Source of the DNA: JBDHWG01 sp046328525
GTDB taxonomy: Bacteria; Chloroflexota; Anaerolineae; Epilineales; JAHCIE01
Assembly (NCBI GenBank): GCA_046328525.1
Contig: JAXLWK010000005.1
Location: forward strand, 473,588-537,587
DNA length: 64,000 nt
Direction: 5' to 3'
Shown: positions 50,901 to 58,314 of the stretch, piece after piece
Layout: every line of letters starts with the position of its first letter
Numbering within the stretch: the stretch's first letter is position 1
The notes under the pieces: model-generated
Database searches by the model: none
The model's input: only the letters and a program-made list of their open reading frames with translations
Told to the model about the DNA's origin: nothing
Translations under genes and position numbers: made by a program

Positions 50901-53088
50901 TGCTATTGAGTAGGGTGACGCCGTTCACCCAGCCGCTGATGTTGTTGCCGCTGAGGCTGAGGGGCGGACCAGCGTTGGCGACGCTCGCGTCAATCCAGAC
51001 GCCGGACGACGCCGGTAGGCCCGCGCCGCCCGGCCCGCCCACGACCCCACCCGACAGGACGTTGCCGGCGACCGTGAGCTGGCCGAGGTACTGCGGCGCG
51101 CCGCTCACGACGGCCCCCCCGGCCGCGATGCCGTAGACGGCGCTGGCGCCGGGCGAGAGGAGGCTGGGTTGGATGGTCACGCTGTTCTGCGTGACCGAGG
51201 TCGTGCCGGCGACGCCGCGCAGGTCAATCATGGCGGCGGTGGCGGCGAGGAGCGTCACAGGTGTCGTCACGCTGTTCTGCGTGAGGGTGAGGGTGTCGTT
51301 GGCCCCGTAGCCCAGGCCGTCGTCGGCGGCGCGGATGGCCTCGCTGCGGAGACTCTGAAAGACGTTGCCCTTGACAACGACCCGCTGATTGCCGCCGCCG
51401 AGGTAGATGCGGCTCGCCCCGCTCGCGCTGCCCTTGAACGAGTTGTTCTGGACCGTCGCGTCCCGCAAGCCATGCAGGAGCATCGCATCGGAGTCGGCGC
51501 GGTTGCTCTCGGCCAGGAGGTTGGTGTGGGGCAGATCGTGCGTCGAGAGGTTGGCGAGATAGTTGCCGACGCTGTCGTTCTGGCGGTAGATGGCATTGGC
51601 CGAGCCTTGAGCGAGGTAGACGGCGTGGCTGCCCAGCGCGTCGAAGAAGTTGCCCTCGACCAGCAGGTTGTCCTGCTTCGCCAGGTACGCGCCGCCCGGG
51701 TCGCTCTGAGCCGCCGCCGCCGGGTTGCCCTGGAAGTGGTTGTAGAGAATCTGAACGCCGCTGAAGCGGCCGCCGCCGGGCTTGTTGCTGGCAGTGATCG
51801 TCCACGCGGGTATAAGGCCGGCCATGTCGAACGTGAAGCCGTTGATGGTCACGTTGTCGGCCTGAATATCCACCGCCGCCACCGAGAGCGGCGGCTTGAT
51901 GACCGATTCAGGGCCGGCGCGGCCCTTCGCCAGGACGTTGGCCCCGTTGCCGAGCAGGCTGATGGGCCTGGTGATGACGAGATTCTCCGGGTACGCGCCG
52001 TCCTGCGCCAGCACCGTGTCGCCCGACTGGCTGTCGTCAATCGCGCCCTGAATCGTCGCGGCGATGCGGCGGACGTTGGTGTACGTGATCGCGCCGCTGG
52101 TGTACGAGGAGGCGGTGACGACGGTTGGCGGGTTCGCGCCCCCGATCGTGGCCCTGTCGTAGACGTTAGCGTTCCAGTAAGCGGCCCAGTCGAACTGGGT
52201 GTTGTCGTAGCTGCCCTGGGCGCGAATGGACTGCGAGGCGGCGTTCTGGAACTGGTTGTTCTGGATGACCGCGCCGCCCACGGCGTAGGTCAGGCCCGGC
52301 GCTCCCGCGACTGTGCCCGTGAAGCCGATGGCCGGCCCGCTGCTGCCGGCGAGGTCGAAGACGTTGTTCTGGATGATGCGCCCCGACGTCGGCCCCGTGT
52401 ATCCGGCGCCGTTGGTCAGGTCCAGATGCGCGCCCAATCCGAACAGGTTGCCGGTCAGGGTGTATTGCTGGATGTAGGACACCGCGTTGGTCGTGTCGAA
52501 GCGCGGGTCGTCGAAGCGGACACTGCCGCCGCCAGCCACGGCGATGTCGCAGTTGACGAGGGTGAAAGCGTCGCCGGTCACCGCGATCGTTTGGCCGTTC
52601 GATGGGGTGTTGGCCCCGAACCGCAGGCCCGCTAGGGTGACGCCGTCGCCCTCGACGAAGACCCCGCTCGGCCCAAACGTGTCCGTCGCATTCGTGGTGA
52701 TTGTGGCCTGAACCGCGGCGTAGGCGGTAATCGGAATGCCGGCCGCGTCCAGGCCCTGGAGGGTGACGCCGCTCCTGGCCGCGCCAATGAACAGGCCAAA
52801 CTGGTACGGGCCACTGCCGTCGAAGAGCAGACGGTTGGCCGCCGTCTCGCTGTACGCGCCGGGATAGATGTAGACCGTGCCGCCGGGCGCCACGGCGTCA
52901 ATGCCGGCCTGGATCGTCTTCAATGGGCTTGCCGCTGTGCCGCTGGCGCTGTCGCTGCCAGTGGCCGCGTCAACATAACACACCGCGCCGCACGTCGGCG
53001 CAGCCTCCGCCGGTGGGGCCGCTGCGCCGGCCACCCCCCACACCGCCATCAGCAAGCAACAGCTCGCCAGCGCAACGATGCGCCACAT
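47992..53088 (-). CDS. Giant secreted protein: beta-helix, FG-GAP repeats, novel module, RLFLPLL end
   Basis: About 1698 residues from ATG 53088 (GGGGGG site in front). Signal peptide WRIVALASCCLLMAVWG. Residues 30-910 form a right-handed parallel beta-helix of the NosD/CASH type (IQAGIDAVAPGGTVYIYPGA, many NNxF turns). After a Thr-Pro linker, FG-GAP/VCBS beta-propeller repeats run from about 930 to 1290 (DFDRDGRLDLATANY, DLDGDGKPDLAVGF). A second Thr-Pro linker leads to a module (about 1338-1546) also present three times in the next protein. An FN3-like domain and the YRLFLPLLPA C-terminal motif close it. It is probably a cell-surface adhesin or polysaccharide-binding protein. Confidence 0.88.
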   Translation of the reverse strand: MWRIVALASCCLLMAVWGVAGAAAPPAEAAPTCGAVCYVDAATGSDSASGTAASPLKTIQAGIDAVAPGGTVYIYPGAYSETAANRLLFDGSGPYQFGLFIGAARSGVTLQGLDAAGIPITAYAAVQATITTNATDTFGPSGVFVEGDGVTLAGLRFGANTPSNGQTIAVTGDAFTLVNCDIAVAGGGSVRFDDPRFDTTNAVSYIQQYTLTGNLFGLGAHLDLTNGAGYTGPTSGRIIQNNVFDLAGSSGPAIGFTGTVAGAPGLTYAVGGAVIQNNQFQNAASQSIRAQGSYDNTQFDWAAYWNANVYDRATIGGANPPTVVTASSYTSGAITYTNVRRIAATIQGAIDDSQSGDTVLAQDGAYPENLVITRPISLLGNGANVLAKGRAGPESVIKPPLSVAAVDIQADNVTINGFTFDMAGLIPAWTITASNKPGGGRFSGVQILYNHFQGNPAAAAQSDPGGAYLAKQDNLLVEGNFFDALGSHAVYLAQGSANAIYRQNDSVGNYLANLSTHDLPHTNLLAESNRADSDAMLLHGLRDATVQNNSFKGSASGASRIYLGGGNQRVVVKGNVFQSLRSEAIRAADDGLGYGANDTLTLTQNSVTTPVTLLAATAAMIDLRGVAGTTSVTQNSVTIQPSLLSPGASAVYGIAAGGAVVSGAPQYLGQLTVAGNVLSGGVVGGPGGAGLPASSGVWIDASVANAGPPLSLSGNNISGWVNGVTLLNSSGGPVTPNRSVSVATNTIQDNAKIGVAVDDTGADAAILGNSIYNNGQLGIDLALDGVTPNDPQDSDGGANHLQNYPLLTAATSDGTQTTVAGALNSTPNASFSIEFFSNPAADTLGYGEGKTYLGAISVATDASGNASFTAVGLPPVLLGYAISATASYQTAGPNPSPLYTSEFSADVLVGAPAAPTRTPTPTPTATLGACSGFGFTPRSPVSVTDGTWPVAVVAADFDRDGRLDLATANYVPGNVTVYRGDGSGGFSQIGIAITTGAGARGLVVGDFNGDGTPDLAVANLSAGSVSILLGLGDGTFIQPRGPISTGGGSALLAAADLDGDGRLDLVVPNSTANTLSVLMGNGDGTFTALSPIIVGVGPYAVAVGDLDGDGKPDLAVGFNSGTHLTILHGNGNGTFNARPPVTVGARPIDVIMRDFNGNGKLDLATADNGDGTVSIMYGRGDGTFDSRVAIPIAYYPRYLVAADINGDGAADLVVTAAESDILGNGGGVNAVIVLPGNGQGSFSVPAAPVAVAAEPWSATVGDWNGDKRDDIALAEWQANNVALLINTCGLPTPTPTLTPTLTPTPTLTRTPAVTPTITRTPGRTPTPTRTPTPVYTTVVVDATSGGWSFYQDIANGAGAFVPGPALPPAQVGSAQLTVTAGGRETIATGLYAGVRLDQVTQLTYHTYTGAGNGATAATLELDIDYNLSDGLLAPQGRLVFDPTQNGGVGLGAWQTWSAQGGLWYATASSGLGVCPATAPCTLAQLLLAFPNAGIRVGNASPGDRAGQIMFAAGPLATALTTNVDAFTIGVNRPAQAKEAAPDSGIRRADGITVTTYDFEPADPTAVQVRSLEATANGGDVTLRWETLSEAAMLGFRVWRSPAADGPYAPVGPPLIVAQLSPTGARYTLTDADVPPGEWFYEIEAVGASQQSLGMVGPTRVVVGASGSRDGRYRLFLPLLPAARPSPPLTRSLITRFPF

Positions 53089-53218
53089 AGTCCCCCCCAC
53101 TCACGCGAGTCCGCATGCACTCAGTTCATGAGTAGGACGGCTGCCCGTCGAAACGCATTACGCGGCACAGGGACAACCGGGGCGAGGACGGCGAAACTGT
53201 AAGGTTGATTGCGCGCAG

Positions 53219-53260
53219 CACAGGGCGGAATGGGGCGCTTCTTCCCCATTCCGCCCTGTG
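53219..53260 (-). terminator. Long perfect hairpin between the two giant secreted-protein genes
   Basis: CACAGGGCGGAATGGGG (53219-53235) pairs with its exact reverse complement (53244-53260) across an 8-base loop. It lies 16 bases past the stop of the 1147-residue protein gene and likely terminates it. Confidence 0.75.
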
Positions 53261-53275
53261 GCAGGTTTGGGCGGG

Positions 53276-56200
53276 CTATCGGAAAGCACCCGGCAAGATA
53301 TTGAGCAGTGGCAGGAAGAGCCGGTACAAGCCCGACGGCGGACCTGCGGGCACGACGGCCAGCGTCGGACCGTAAGCGCCCGCCAGACTGCCGTTCGCCG
53401 CCACCACCTCCAGCCTGTAGTACCACCGCCCGGGCGCCACGTTGGCATCGCTCCAAACGTAGCTGGCTCCACTCGGCGCCAGATCAGCCGGAATCAGCGC
53501 CGGCCCGATGGCCTGATAGCCCGTGATTGGTTCGGCGCTGCGCGAGACGCGGAAACCAAGTAGATTGGTCTCGGCGGCCGTCTCCCAGCGCAGTGTGACC
53601 GTGTCACCTGCCACCGCGGCGTCGAACGTGCGGATCGTTACCGCCGTCGGCGAGCCTAACTCGAAGTCGTATGTGATGATCGTCTGGTTGCTGGCCTTGA
53701 GGATACTCGCCAGGCCGGACGTCTTGCCCGCCAGTGCGCTGCTCACGCCAATGGTGAACTCGTCCACATTGCCCAGGAATGGGATGCCCCAGTCGCCTGC
53801 CACAAAGCGCACCTGCCCGGCCGGGTCGCCCACCCCGGTATTGCCGACGCGGATTCCGGCGTTCGGGAAGGCCGCGAGGAATTGCGCCAGCGTGCAAGGG
53901 GTTGCCTGCGGGCAGAGGGTGGCGCCGGGGGCCGTGGTGGCGTACCACTTGCCGCCGAGGGCGTTCCACGTCTGCCACGTCCCCACGCTGACCGCGCCGT
54001 TGAGGGCGGGGTCGAAGACGAGCCGACCCTGGGGCGCAAGGTTGGCGCCGTTGAGGTCGTAGTTCAGGTCAAGCTGGAGCGTGATGGCCTGGGGCGGTGT
54101 ACTGGTCTGGGTGAACGTGTGGTAGCTCAGCTGGGTCAGCGCGTCGAGCCGCGTACCGGCAAAGAGACCATTGGAGAAACTCTCGATACCGCTGGCGTTG
54201 ACCTGGAGCTGGGCGCTGCCGGAGCCAAGAGGCGGCGTCAGGGGGCCGTTCACGAAGCCGCCGATGCCTGTCGAGGCTTCCTGGCTGAATACCCAGCCGT
54301 TCAAGCCGCCCGAACTCACGATCACGACGTTGGTGATGGGCGTGGCGGTCGGGGTGACGGTAGCGGTGGGCGTCGCCGTTGCTGTGTTTGTGGTTGTCGG
54401 TGTCGGCGTATCCGTCGGCGTATTCGTCGGTGTCGGCGTGTCCGTCGGCGTATTCGTCACCGTCGGCGTATCCGTCGGCGTATTCGTCACCGTCGGCGTA
54501 TCCGTCGGCGTATTCGTGACCGTCGGCGTATCCGTCGGCGTATCCGTCGGCGTGCTCGTGACCGTCGGCGTATTCGTCACCGTCGGCGTATCCGTCGGCG
54601 TGCTCGTGACCGTCGGCGTGTCCGTCGGCGTATTCGTCACCGTCGGCGTATCCGTCGGCGTATTCGTCACCGTCGGCGTGTCGGTTGGCGTGCTAGTGAC
54701 GGTCGGCGTATCGGTTGGCGTGCTGGTGACGGTCGGCGTATCCGTCGGCGTATTCGTCGGTGTCGGCGTATCCGTCGGCGTGCTCGTGACCGTCGGCGTA
54801 TCGGTTGGCGTGCTAGTGACGGTCGGCGTATCCGTCGGTGTCGGCGTATCGGTTGGTGTACTCGTGACCGTCGGCGTGTCGGTCGGCGTCGGCGTATCGG
54901 TTGGTGTACTCGTGACCGTCGGCGTGTCGGTCGGCGTATCCGTCGGTGTCGGCGTGTCCGTCGGTGTCGGCGTATTCGTCGGTGTCGGCGTATCCGTCGG
55001 TGTACTCGTGACCGTCGGCGTGTCGGTCGGCGTGCTAGTGACGGTCGGCGTATCCGTCGGTATCGGCGTATCGGTTGGTGTACTCGTGACCGTCGGCGTG
55101 TCGGTTGGTGTACTCGTGGCCGTCGGCGTGTCGGTCGGCGTATCCGTCGGTGTCGGCGTGTCCGTCGGTGTCGGCGTATCCGTCGGTGTCGGCGTCGGCG
55201 TTGCCGGGTCAGGCTCGAAGTTGTACGTCGTGATGCTCGGCCCCACCCCGATGCGGAGGTCGTCTACGTTGCCGCTGAACGTCGTCCAGCCCGAACCGCC
55301 CTTGAGAGCGAGCATGCCGCTCACGCGGATGCCTGCGTTGGGCCAGTTCTGGAGCACCTGGGCCAGCGTACACGGCGTCGCCGGGTTGCACGTCGCGTTG
55401 TAGGGCGCGCGTGTCGCCCACCACCCCTGCTCCGTCAATGGGTTCCAGCTCAGCCATGACCCAGTCGGCACCGCCGCCGGCTGGTAGGCGTAATACGGCT
55501 CGAACACCAGCCGCCCCTGCCAGCTCGTGTCGGCGTCCGTCAGGTCGTAGTCCATGTCGAGCTGGAGCGCCATCGCCAGGTTCGGCGGAGTCGTCGCCCC
55601 GGCTGTATACGTCTTGTAGCTCAACTGGGTTAGCTGATCCAGCCGCGTGTTCTGGTATTGCAGCGTGCCGATCCCGCCCTGATCGCTCGTCCCACTCACG
55701 CTCATCCCAAAGCTGCCCAGCCCCAGCGGCGGCGTCGCCGGCCCGACGACGAACTGCAAGGCGGGCGACCCTGATTCGGCGTACGGGAGCCACCCGTTCA
55801 GGTTCGACGGCTGCACCGTCACCGTCGTCGCGACCGTCACCGTCGGTGTTGGCGTCTCCGTTGGTGTCGGCGTATCGGCCGGCGTATCGGTCGCCGTCGG
55901 CGTCGCCGTCGCCGGGTCAGGCTCGAAGTTGTACGTCGTGACGCTCGGCCCCACGCCGATGCGGAAGTCGTCCACAGTGCCGCTGAACCCTGGCGCCCAC
56001 GGGCCGCCCGCCCGGAACATCACCGCCGGGTACACCGTGTGAACGCCGGCGTTCGGGAACGCGCTCAGCACCTGCGCCCACGTGCACGGGTTGTTCTGCG
56101 GACATACTGTGTTGCCCGGCGCCCCGGACGCCCACCACACCCCGGTTAGCGGCGACCATGTCTGCCACGTCCCCGGCGTCACCGTTCCCGACATGTACGG

Positions 56201-56719
56201 CTCGAACGTCAACCGCCCCTGCCAACTCGTGTTGGCATCTGTCAGGTCGTAGTCAACGTTGATCTGGAACGCCAGCGCCAGGAACGGCGGGCTGCCCAAC
56301 GGCTCGTATGTGCTGTACTGCAAGCTGGTGATCTGGCTCAGGGACGTCCCGCCGTTGCTGCTCAGGTAGAGAATCTCACGCCCCGTCGCGTCCACCGTCA
56401 GCTCGGCGCTGCCCGTGCCGAGCGGCGGCGTCGCCGGCCCGGTCACGAACGTACCCGACCCGGTTGCGCCCTCCTGCAGGAAGGCCCACCCGTTCAGGTT
56501 CGACGGCTGCACCACGATTGTATTCCCTGTGACCGCCGGGTCTCTGTCGGCGATCCTGCCCCGGGTGAAGGCTAACGCATTCCAGGCGGGCGACGTCGTG
56601 GTCGCGCCGGCTTCGGCCGGGTGGGTGGATAACAGCAGCAGACACGCCAGAAGCCCCGCAAGAATGACAGCCAAGAGGATCAGCACCGGTCGTAAGCGTG
56701 GCGTCTCATCCTTGAGCAT
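53276..56719 (-). CDS. Giant secreted protein with three copies of a novel module and Thr-Pro repeats
   Basis: A 1147-residue exported protein. A signal/anchor helix (PVLILLAVILAGLLACLLLL) is followed by module 1 (about 67-269), module 2 (297-504), a long TPTDTPT/VTSTPT tandem (505-790), module 3 (797-1007) and a C-terminal FN3-like domain ending in GLYRLFLPLLNI. Each module of about 200 residues has a Trp-rich start (NGWxFxQE), PPLGxGSAxLxV, YDLTDAxxxWQGRLxFxP, a CPQxxPCTxAQ cysteine pair, FPNAGI, and IGVGxxxxTYNFEPDP. I do not recognise this module. It is probably a beta-sandwich carbohydrate-binding domain displayed on a flexible stalk. Confidence 0.85.
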   Translation of the reverse strand: MLKDETPRLRPVLILLAVILAGLLACLLLLSTHPAEAGATTTSPAWNALAFTRGRIADRDPAVTGNTIVVQPSNLNGWAFLQEGATGSGTFVTGPATPPLGTGSAELTVDATGREILYLSSNGGTSLSQITSLQYSTYEPLGSPPFLALAFQINVDYDLTDANTSWQGRLTFEPYMSGTVTPGTWQTWSPLTGVWWASGAPGNTVCPQNNPCTWAQVLSAFPNAGVHTVYPAVMFRAGGPWAPGFSGTVDDFRIGVGPSVTTYNFEPDPATATPTATDTPADTPTPTETPTPTVTVATTVTVQPSNLNGWLPYAESGSPALQFVVGPATPPLGLGSFGMSVSGTSDQGGIGTLQYQNTRLDQLTQLSYKTYTAGATTPPNLAMALQLDMDYDLTDADTSWQGRLVFEPYYAYQPAAVPTGSWLSWNPLTEQGWWATRAPYNATCNPATPCTLAQVLQNWPNAGIRVSGMLALKGGSGWTTFSGNVDDLRIGVGPSITTYNFEPDPATPTPTPTDTPTPTDTPTPTDTPTDTPTATSTPTDTPTVTSTPTDTPIPTDTPTVTSTPTDTPTVTSTPTDTPTPTNTPTPTDTPTPTDTPTDTPTVTSTPTDTPTPTDTPTVTSTPTDTPTPTDTPTVTSTPTDTPTVTSTPTDTPTPTNTPTDTPTVTSTPTDTPTVTSTPTDTPTVTNTPTDTPTVTNTPTDTPTVTSTPTDTPTVTNTPTVTSTPTDTPTDTPTVTNTPTDTPTVTNTPTDTPTVTNTPTDTPTPTNTPTDTPTPTTTNTATATPTATVTPTATPITNVVIVSSGGLNGWVFSQEASTGIGGFVNGPLTPPLGSGSAQLQVNASGIESFSNGLFAGTRLDALTQLSYHTFTQTSTPPQAITLQLDLNYDLNGANLAPQGRLVFDPALNGAVSVGTWQTWNALGGKWYATTAPGATLCPQATPCTLAQFLAAFPNAGIRVGNTGVGDPAGQVRFVAGDWGIPFLGNVDEFTIGVSSALAGKTSGLASILKASNQTIITYDFELGSPTAVTIRTFDAAVAGDTVTLRWETAAETNLLGFRVSRSAEPITGYQAIGPALIPADLAPSGASYVWSDANVAPGRWYYRLEVVAANGSLAGAYGPTLAVVPAGPPSGLYRLFLPLLNILPGAFR
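54350..55205. repeat. Tandem repeats encoding the Thr-Pro stalk
   Basis: About 855 bases of near-identical units built from GTCGGCGTATCC, GTCGGCGTATTC and GTCACC blocks; the commonest period is 30 bases (10 residues, VTNTPTDTPT). All changes are in multiples of three, so the stalk can lengthen or shorten without frameshift. The repeats also generate long artefactual frames on the plus strand. Confidence 0.9.
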
Positions 56720-56878
56720 AGTTCCCCCCCGTCGTACACACTCAGACCCCGTTCAACAAACCAGGTTGTCGGGTCTGAAGGAAGCGACAAACTTTCTCAT
56801 ATTTACAACGGTGGGGTGACTGCGGCGTTACGGGTCTTCGCTCGACCTGGGGTTAAGAGAACGCGGCCCAGCGGTGCG

Positions 56879-56919
56879 AAAGGGGCGCCGGACTTCGACA
56901 TCGTCCAGCGCCCCCTTTC
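56879..56919 (-). terminator. Probable terminator downstream of sucAB
   Basis: AAAGGGGCGC and its complementary GCGCCCCC-TTT arm form a stem with one bulge and a GGAC/GTCC extension, 34 bases beyond the sucB stop. Confidence 0.55.
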
Positions 56920-56952
56920 CTTCTGTGTTGTCGCGGCCGCATTGGATGGCGG

Positions 56953-58314
56953 CTACCCTTCGAGCAGCAGGCGCTCCGGATCCTCCATCAGCTCCTTGAT
57001 GCGCACGAGGAACTGCACCGCCTCGCGCCCATCCACGATGCGGTGGTCGTAGGTCAGGGCGACGTACATCATCGGGCGGATGACCACCTCGCCGTTGCGG
57101 GCGATGGGCCGCTCCTCGATCTTGTGCAGACCCAGGATGCCGACCTGAGGCGGGTTGAGGATGGGCGTGGACAGGAGCGAGCCGAACACGCCGCCGTTGG
57201 TGATGGTGAACGTCCCGCCACGCAGGTCCTCGATGCTCAAGGTTCCGTTGCGCGCCTTCTCCGCCGCCGCCTCGATCTTCTGCTCGATCTGCGCGAAGTT
57301 CAGGCGGTCCGCGTCGCGCACGACGGGAACGACCAGGCCGCCCTCCGCCCCGACGGCGACGCCGATGTCATAGTAGCGCTTCAGAACAATCTCGTCGCCC
57401 TGGATCTCGGCGTTGAGCTGCGGGAACGCCTTGAGCGCGCCGAGGGTCGCCTTGACGAAGAAGGACATGAAGCCCAGGCGCACGCCGTGACGCTGCTGGA
57501 ACGTGTCGCGGTACTTCTTGCGCAGCTCCATGACCGCGCTCATGTCCATCTCGTTGAACGTCGTCAGCATCGCCGCCGTGTGCTGCGCCTCGACGAGGCG
57601 CTGGGCGATAGTCTGGCGGCGGCGCGTCATGCGCACGCGCTCCTCCCGCGCGTCCGCCGGTGGCTGTGTCAGGGCGGGTTTGAAACCCGCCCCTACGGGG
57701 GGCGTCGCGGGGGGCGGCGCTACAACCGTCGGCATCGGCGCGGGGGCCGGCGCGGGGGACGATGTCTCTGTAGGGGCGGGTTTGAAACCCGCCCCTACGG
57801 TCGCGGCTCGCTGCTGCTCGATGAAGCGGACCACGTCCTCCTTCGTCGCGCGGCCGCCGGGGCCGGAGCCTGGCACCTGGCTCAGGTCAACACCCTGTTC
57901 CTCGGCCAGTTTGCGAGCGACCGGGGTCGCAAGGCCCGCCTCTGCCTCTCCCCGCCCACGGGGGGAGGCATCCGTAGGGGCGGGTTTGAAACCCGCCCCT
58001 ACCCCGGCGTCCTGCTGGCGGGGGGGCGGGGGGGTCCCGCCCGCCTGCCCATTCGTTGGAGCGGCCGGCGCGGCGCCTGCCTCCGCCAGGACGCCGAGGA
58101 CATCGCCGATGGCGACGTTATCGCCGGCGTGGCGGAGAATCTGCTGCAAGACGCCGCCCTGGTCGGCGGCAACCTCGATGTTCACCTTGTCTGTTTCCAG
58201 GGCCACCAGGACGTCGCCGGCCTTGACGGCGTCGCCCTCGTTCTTGAGCCACTGCCCGACCGTGGCCTCGACGACCGACTCGCCCAGGGCGGGCACCTTG
58301 ATTTCAGCTGGCAT
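56953..58314 (-). CDS. sucB: 2-oxoacid dehydrogenase E2 (dihydrolipoyl succinyltransferase)
   Basis: A 453-residue E2. One lipoyl domain (1-76, ETDKVNIEVAA with the lipoylated Lys), a peripheral-subunit-binding domain at about 128-165 (VARKLAEEQGVDLSQV, GSGPGGRATKEDVVRF), and a catalytic acyltransferase domain from about 225 (MTRRRQTIAQRLVEAQ; active site YDHRIVDGREAV). The two linkers contain three copies of VGAGFKPAPT or a variant, each encoded by a 29-base palindrome. It transfers the succinyl group from E1 to CoA. The gene overlaps sucA by 11 bases. E3 is not in the window. Confidence 0.93.
   Translation of the reverse strand: MPAEIKVPALGESVVEATVGQWLKNEGDAVKAGDVLVALETDKVNIEVAADQGGVLQQILRHAGDNVAIGDVLGVLAEAGAAPAAPTNGQAGGTPPPPRQQDAGVGAGFKPAPTDASPRGRGEAEAGLATPVARKLAEEQGVDLSQVPGSGPGGRATKEDVVRFIEQQRAATVGAGFKPAPTETSSPAPAPAPMPTVVAPPPATPPVGAGFKPALTQPPADAREERVRMTRRRQTIAQRLVEAQHTAAMLTTFNEMDMSAVMELRKKYRDTFQQRHGVRLGFMSFFVKATLGALKAFPQLNAEIQGDEIVLKRYYDIGVAVGAEGGLVVPVVRDADRLNFAQIEQKIEAAAEKARNGTLSIEDLRGGTFTITNGGVFGSLLSTPILNPPQVGILGLHKIEERPIARNGEVVIRPMMYVALTYDHRIVDGREAVQFLVRIKELMEDPERLLLEG
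57668..58002. repeat. Three family B palindromes inside sucB
   Basis: 29-base palindromes beginning GTAGGGGCGGGTTTG lie at 57668-57696 (two mismatches), 57770-57798 and 57974-58002 (both perfect, 14-bp arms around one base). All are in the same reading frame on the minus strand and encode VGAGFKPAPT or VGAGFKPALT. A fourth, intergenic relative is at 27896-27924. Confidence 0.92.

Noticed and set aside
54350..55205. CRISPR array
   Set aside because: Repeats are short, contiguous and in a coding frame, with no unique spacers and no cas genes nearby.
54171..55459. Long plus-strand frames of VGVSVGV or RRIRRR repeats
   Set aside because: They are artefacts of the tandem repeat encoding the Thr-Pro stalk on the minus strand; there is no start context, signal or domain.
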